A DNA stretch of 41,849 nucleotides from a virus, in the IMG/VR virus record IMGVR_UViG_3300022701_000081, positions 1-41,849 of that record; one strand, written 5' to 3'. The translations under genes and the position numbers were made by a program. Shown in pieces: positions 39,401-41,849 of the stretch (position 1 is its first letter; each line of letters starts with the position of its first letter). The notes under the pieces are model-generated. The model saw only the letters and a list, made by a program, of their open reading frames with translations, searched no databases and was not told the DNA's origin.

Positions 39401-39556
39401 GTCATACCTTCTAACTATGTTAAGGGGAGACAACCTTACATTGGAGGTAAAGCTGAGGATATAAGAGTTCTCCTTACCAACGAGCAAGGTAAAGGTTTCA
39501 GGATAGAGTCAGTATCATATGAAGGTACGATAACAAAAAGAGCAAGGAGCACATAA
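36476..39556 (+). CDS. Tail tubular protein B (nozzle), T7 gp12-like, with inserted glycine-rich domain
   Basis: This 1026-residue protein compares with 794 in T7 gp12. The start (SSLFGGVSQQGANVRPEHQVEEMINCLPTLDSGLRVRN) and the core with RFDWNDRLIGDDGTNRLPQF, FRNRFGIMSENGVSMSEIGYYGNFFRTTV, and PLLMNNRIFFVSRQS are typical for the family. The extra length comes largely from residues about 205-410: a beta segment (GRFNFTVPENVSEVRVCMIGGGGGG) and then many GG-rich turns (LAGGGYAGQQ, GGQGGYNVY, GSGGGGGLSSS). This is a glycine-rich domain of the kind found at phage tail tips and bacterial surface proteins. Six copies of the protein form the tail tip, so six inserted domains would surround the nozzle and could contact the host. 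The stop overlaps the fibre start. Confidence 0.92.
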   Translation: MALVTQDKSSLFGGVSQQGANVRPEHQVEEMINCLPTLDSGLRVRNPSLPIRLVDVDGILSEPTFPFNNKTVYVYEHDRGNAEEQNNKLAFMITDLGGLEIIDLNFDIDIDDDGLPHYTGVVYRDGQGINYEDDFARHYATSYASKSNFAMTAIKDTVFLANKSIQPTMSDIGNANNIGTLSKDRYYDGFVNIGYDAVISGVTSTVSKTGAGRFNFTVPENVSEVRVCMIGGGGGGSSVRINSAGRLAGGGYAGQQINQVVSVNAGQTYQVVVGKGGLSEWRSDSGGDKDGNKGGTTSFAELSANGGNGGTRLTNVYGGDGRQQFRCYPNSPFNDGSLLRLSEILSNNIAYGGQAGFAKGGQGGYNVYEHTFPTSATKGSGGGGGLSSSKNNGAFGGTGGDGEVRITWSEDLPVDPDEPVRNVMLYERRGFIWVKQANPEFGWKYGAILTIRKQNGTLEYIDCGFTEEIAEDTTAIAAELAALIGDKLGTRANVTWENSIVEIFLTNENELLYDVSAQDSFGNSASYGWSHKADFITDLPQSMGTLTGIVEVGEREGAKIWVEYREGAWVEHHDPRMITEIDATTMPYAIYRRYNNTTERYEFYVERFDWNDRLIGDDGTNRLPQFLNEPIKDIFFFRNRFGIMSENGVSMSEIGYYGNFFRTTVATVLDSDRIDAGIESPNSINLEHAILLEDSVMMFSDKAQFRFRGGDVLSPSSYTITQECAYNVNISVRPLLMNNRIFFVSRQSLRNSAVYEMMISNNANQNSVANEITVQCKQYVDGRVDKLTGSSVNNMLFVTAGVNYDIVNGDILESRNTVYVYNFFDAGNERIQSAWHKWEFAGDIYSGFCMGTGLYLMINRENRITPPAWILSSGLWNNTRGWLMNDGLWLMTPDTLERQKQFEIIPLHAWEEHRTFLDNYNNPVAAVVNLGEWMMGRDGKRSPRGELQFRTVEVDASDKSTVGLIVTDLQRTTSRVIPSNYVKGRQPYIGGKAEDIRVLLTNEQGKGFRIESVSYEGTITKRARST

Positions 39557-40911
39557 TGGCAGTACAATCAACTATATACGGATATGAGGGTGGGAATACT
39601 TACCCATCAACTAAAACCATAGCAACTAAGCAACACGTAGCTGTTTGGTATCATAATGAGGAGAATGATACGTGGAGTCAGCTTAATGTATCTCAGTATG
39701 ACCTGATTAACAATTCTATTGTTTTAAGTGCCGATGCAATAAGTGACTTTGATGGTGTTGTAAACCTGATAGAGCTCCGTGTGGTTGACCATCCTGCCGA
39801 ACTTGCACTTGCACCGAGCGATATTGCGATTATTGTTAGTATTGCAGATGAGATTGTAACGGTAGCTGGCGCTGCTGCTGAAGTGGTAATTGTGGCTGGA
39901 AACATTGACAATGTAAATATTGTTGCTGACAACATCGATGATGTGAATACTTGTGCTACGAATATTCAGGCTATCATTGATGCTTATGGCAATGCTCAGG
40001 CTGCAGCAGCTTCAGCTACTAAGGCAGAGAATGAGGCTGACCGTGCTGAAGCTGCTGCTGACGATGCTGAGGAGAGAGGTCAACTAGAGGTTTGGAAGGC
40101 TGAAGCTGAAGCTATGACCTCTGACTCTTATGCAACTGAACCTGAAGATGTGAACGTGAAAATATATACATCTAACGGTGATGGGTCTTTCACTCCCACT
40201 GATACTGGGGATTACTCATCTTATCATTGGGCGCAGAAGGCTAAAATTGCTGCTATCGGACTTGAGTTTCAGGGTACTTGGGATGCGTCAAGCGGTGCTT
40301 ATCCTACAACTCGTCCACCTGAGGGTGCTGGTGACCCGTTAGAGCAGGGAGATTTGTTTATTATTGATGTTGATGGTAATATTGATGGTATTGATTATCT
40401 TGATGGTGATTGGATAGTTTACAATGAAGATACATCAGGTTGGTATTCAATCCATAGAAGCACTGAGTGGGGTGATATTATCAATATTCCTGATAATGTA
40501 ATCTTTGCTGTTGATAGTCGTGGTGATACAATGACTGGTGCGTTAAGCGGTGTAACTCCAACAGAGGACGGACACCTTACTCGTAAAGACTATGTTGATA
40601 CAAAAGAGCCTGACTTGGGTATTCCATCAGAAGATAATCAGATGCTTACATCAGACCAATCGGGTAACAGAAGTTGGGTAAACGTGCCAGTAAGCGTGCC
40701 TGATGCAACAGATATGGCTGGTTATGAGCTTGGCACAAGAGGTAGGGATGCTGAGGATGCAGAGTGGTCACCGATAAGAACTAATCCAAATCTTCTTACT
40801 CACGACTTTACGCTTGAAGATGGAACAAGTGGCTCGGCAGTTTCAGGTTTCACGATAGATGATGATGTTACACTTACTGTACCTGATGGGTCGGTATTCA
40901 CAATAGTATAA
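39556..40911 (+). CDS. Tail fibre protein (451 aa) lacking a tip domain
   Basis: The N-terminal 60-70 residues (GYEGGNTYPSTKTIATKQHVAVWYHNEE) look like the virion-attachment domain of T7-type fibres. Next is a repeated pattern IVAGNIDNVNIVADNIDDVNTCATN and a coiled coil (QAAAASATKAENEADRAEAAADDAEERG), common in fibre shafts. Then AAIGLEFQGTWDASSGAYP, WYSIHRSTEW and GALSGVTPTEDGHLTRKDYVDTK, known fibre-shaft phrases. The end (FTLEDGTSGSAVSGFTIDDDVTLTVPDGSVFTIV) has no receptor-binding tip of the IGRW type; those domains stand in the three following genes. So the fibre is probably built from separate polypeptides. Confidence 0.85.
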   Translation: MAVQSTIYGYEGGNTYPSTKTIATKQHVAVWYHNEENDTWSQLNVSQYDLINNSIVLSADAISDFDGVVNLIELRVVDHPAELALAPSDIAIIVSIADEIVTVAGAAAEVVIVAGNIDNVNIVADNIDDVNTCATNIQAIIDAYGNAQAAAASATKAENEADRAEAAADDAEERGQLEVWKAEAEAMTSDSYATEPEDVNVKIYTSNGDGSFTPTDTGDYSSYHWAQKAKIAAIGLEFQGTWDASSGAYPTTRPPEGAGDPLEQGDLFIIDVDGNIDGIDYLDGDWIVYNEDTSGWYSIHRSTEWGDIINIPDNVIFAVDSRGDTMTGALSGVTPTEDGHLTRKDYVDTKEPDLGIPSEDNQMLTSDQSGNRSWVNVPVSVPDATDMAGYELGTRGRDAEDAEWSPIRTNPNLLTHDFTLEDGTSGSAVSGFTIDDDVTLTVPDGSVFTIV

Positions 40912-40920
40912 GGAGTTTAC

Positions 40921-41349
40921 ATGGTACGATTAGAAAGCATATTGGGTAAGCTGTTTGCTAATGATAAACAGATAGTTGTCTTAGATGATACAGCAGAGAA
41001 CGGTGGGATAGAGAGCGGTAGCAATGCTGATGGAAGCTATATTAAATACCCTGACGGTACAATGATACAATGGGGTGCTAACAAAACAGTAGGGGAAAAC
41101 GAAACCAATTCAAATAACTTATTTGGGTCAACGGCTGGAAGCACCATTAGGTTTGATGCCAACGTGAATTTTCCTTTGACTTTCATTGATACCCCTGTGG
41201 TCGTTTGTGCACCTAGAAGCAATTTTTTAATATCGGTTAATGCTTTAGGCGCAAGTGATACGGGTTTCTTTGTAAGAACACATCTAACAAATACTGCCGA
41301 CGTGACAAGCTCAAGAATAGACTATATTGCAATAGGGAGGTGGAAATAA
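40921..41349 (+). CDS. Tail fibre tip protein, first paralogue (142 aa)
   Basis: AAGGAG precedes ATG 40921. The N-terminal 40 residues (MVRLESILGKLFANDKQIVVLDD) are unique. Then come YIKYPDGTMIQWGANKTV and FPLTFIDTPVVVCAPRS, ending DYIAIGRWK. The 'YPDGTxIQWG ... FP..F...P.V ... AIGRW' layout is that of the gp53-like C-terminal fibre domain, which binds surface polysaccharide or protein. The GGGAGG coding part of the final IGRW codons is also the ribosome site for the next gene, which starts in the stop (TAATG). Confidence 0.8.
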   Translation: MVRLESILGKLFANDKQIVVLDDTAENGGIESGSNADGSYIKYPDGTMIQWGANKTVGENETNSNNLFGSTAGSTIRFDANVNFPLTFIDTPVVVCAPRSNFLISVNALGASDTGFFVRTHLTNTADVTSSRIDYIAIGRWK

Positions 41350-41720
41350 TGAGTAAAATAAAAGCAAATATAATCGAAAATGTAGCAGGGACAGAGACAC
41401 ATGATGTAGCTACTATGGGTATTGAAAACGGTGTGGGTTATACAAAATTTCCTGATGGGACATTAATATGTTATGGCACAGCAATAGCTAACGGGACTGA
41501 TACAAGTCCTAATACTTTTCCTCATGCATTTATAACAGCACCGTCTGTCACTCTATGTAGAAATGCATCATCAATTACTAAAACTATGATTAGTGGTAAA
41601 GCTGACAGTATAACAACAACTGGGTTTAATTGTATTTTTGTGGTTAATCCTGACGGGTCAACATCGCACTCATTATCAGCTACAAATGGAACATATCAAG
41701 CAATAGGAAGGTGGAAATAA
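41349..41720 (+). CDS. Tail fibre tip protein, second paralogue (123 aa)
   Basis: I use ATG 41349 (MSKIKANIIENVAG) rather than GTG 41340, because GGGAGG at 41335-41340 is eight bases away from it. The middle reads YTKFPDGTLICYGTAIANG, then TFPHAFITAPSVTLCRN, and it ends YQAIGRWK. It shares the tip layout with both neighbours but differs in the loops between the motifs. The stop overlaps the third paralogue's ATG (TAATG), and again the ribosome site lies in the IGRW codons. Confidence 0.8.
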   Translation: MSKIKANIIENVAGTETHDVATMGIENGVGYTKFPDGTLICYGTAIANGTDTSPNTFPHAFITAPSVTLCRNASSITKTMISGKADSITTTGFNCIFVVNPDGSTSHSLSATNGTYQAIGRWK

Positions 41721-41849
41721 TGTCAGGTAAAATAAAAATAAATAGTGATGCTGGTGGGTCTATATCTCTTAAAGCTGAAGAAGGTTTGACAACAGATGAA
41801 GAGATTGTGATAACAAAGGCTTTTGGTATCGAGAGTGCTGAAACAGGCA
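41720..41849 (+). CDS. Tail fibre tip protein, third paralogue (5' part, continues at base 100)
   Basis: The ATG at 41720 starts MSGKIKINSDAGGS, with GGAAGG coded in the end of the previous gene as ribosome site. The window ends after 43 codons, but because 41751-41849 equals 1-99 the frame continues from base 100 to the stop at 381-383, giving 137 residues. The tip motifs lie in the other part. Confidence 0.8.
   Translation, partial: MSGKIKINSDAGGSISLKAEEGLTTDEEIVITKAFGIESAETG
41751..41849. repeat. Assembly overlap: second copy of 99-base terminal identity
   Basis: Identical to bases 1-99. It closes the circle within the third fibre-tip gene. Confidence 0.9.

Overview
This window is one complete circular phage contig written out linearly. 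Bases 1-99 are identical to bases 41751-41849, and the join falls inside a gene, so the genome is about 41,750 bp. The virion genes follow the order of T7-type podoviruses: portal, scaffold, capsid, tail tube A, tail tube B/nozzle, fibre, three internal virion proteins, small and large terminase. The three large internal virion proteins and a predicted lipoprotein point to a Gram-negative host; the genus cannot be read from the sequence. I see no integrase, repressor, tRNA, CRISPR array or T7-type RNA polymerase. Together with sigma70-like promoters, this suggests a virulent phage transcribed by host RNA polymerase.

Layout: (1) The plus-strand late block runs from 29298 through the contig end and on to 10277. 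It holds accessory and putative fibre genes (29298-31477), portal, an unknown gene, scaffold, capsid, a small post-capsid protein, gp11-like and gp12-like tail proteins, a tail fibre, three paralogous fibre-tip proteins, a tiny lipoprotein, a coiled-coil appendage protein, gp14/gp15/gp16-like internal proteins, TerS and TerL. (2) The minus-strand block runs from 29232 down to 10278 and holds early and replication genes. After a leading gene and a repeat-rich noncoding stretch (27.9-28.7 kb) come a MoxR/CobS-like AAA+ ATPase with a VWA-like partner, a membrane-anchored T5orf172-type protein, a prim-pol/SF3 helicase, a DUF2800-type nuclease, a DUF2815-type ssDNA-binding protein, a family B DNA polymerase, Cys-rich proteins, an SNF2 helicase, a VRR-NUC nuclease and many very small genes, mostly linked by 1-14 base overlaps. 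(3) Divergent promoters lie in 29233-29297. The blocks meet tail to tail at 10277/10278 with no spacer.

The genome is a mosaic. A T7-like capsid and tail module that ejects DNA with internal proteins is joined to a replication module (prim-pol helicase, DUF2800, DUF2815, SNF2, VRR-NUC) more often seen in siphoviruses and prophages. The polymerase is B-family, not the T7 A-family enzyme.

The most striking oddity is in the SNF2 helicase. Its DMGLGKT ATP-binding motif is interrupted by a nine-base in-frame segment with a UGA stop directly after a glycine codon and ending in a synonymous glycine codon. A hop from one glycine codon to the other would restore the canonical motif exactly, as in the T4 gene 60 type of translational bypass; UGA readthrough, a null allele or an assembly error are the alternatives. 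Other notable items are a 59-base leader element duplicated in front of two genes with its RNA hairpin preserved by a G-U wobble, an interleaved inverted-repeat structure beside an iteron-like origin candidate at 22.2-22.6 kb, a glycine-rich adhesin-like domain inserted in the tail nozzle protein, a lysozyme-like domain moved onto the gp15-like protein, and tandem fibre-tip paralogues.
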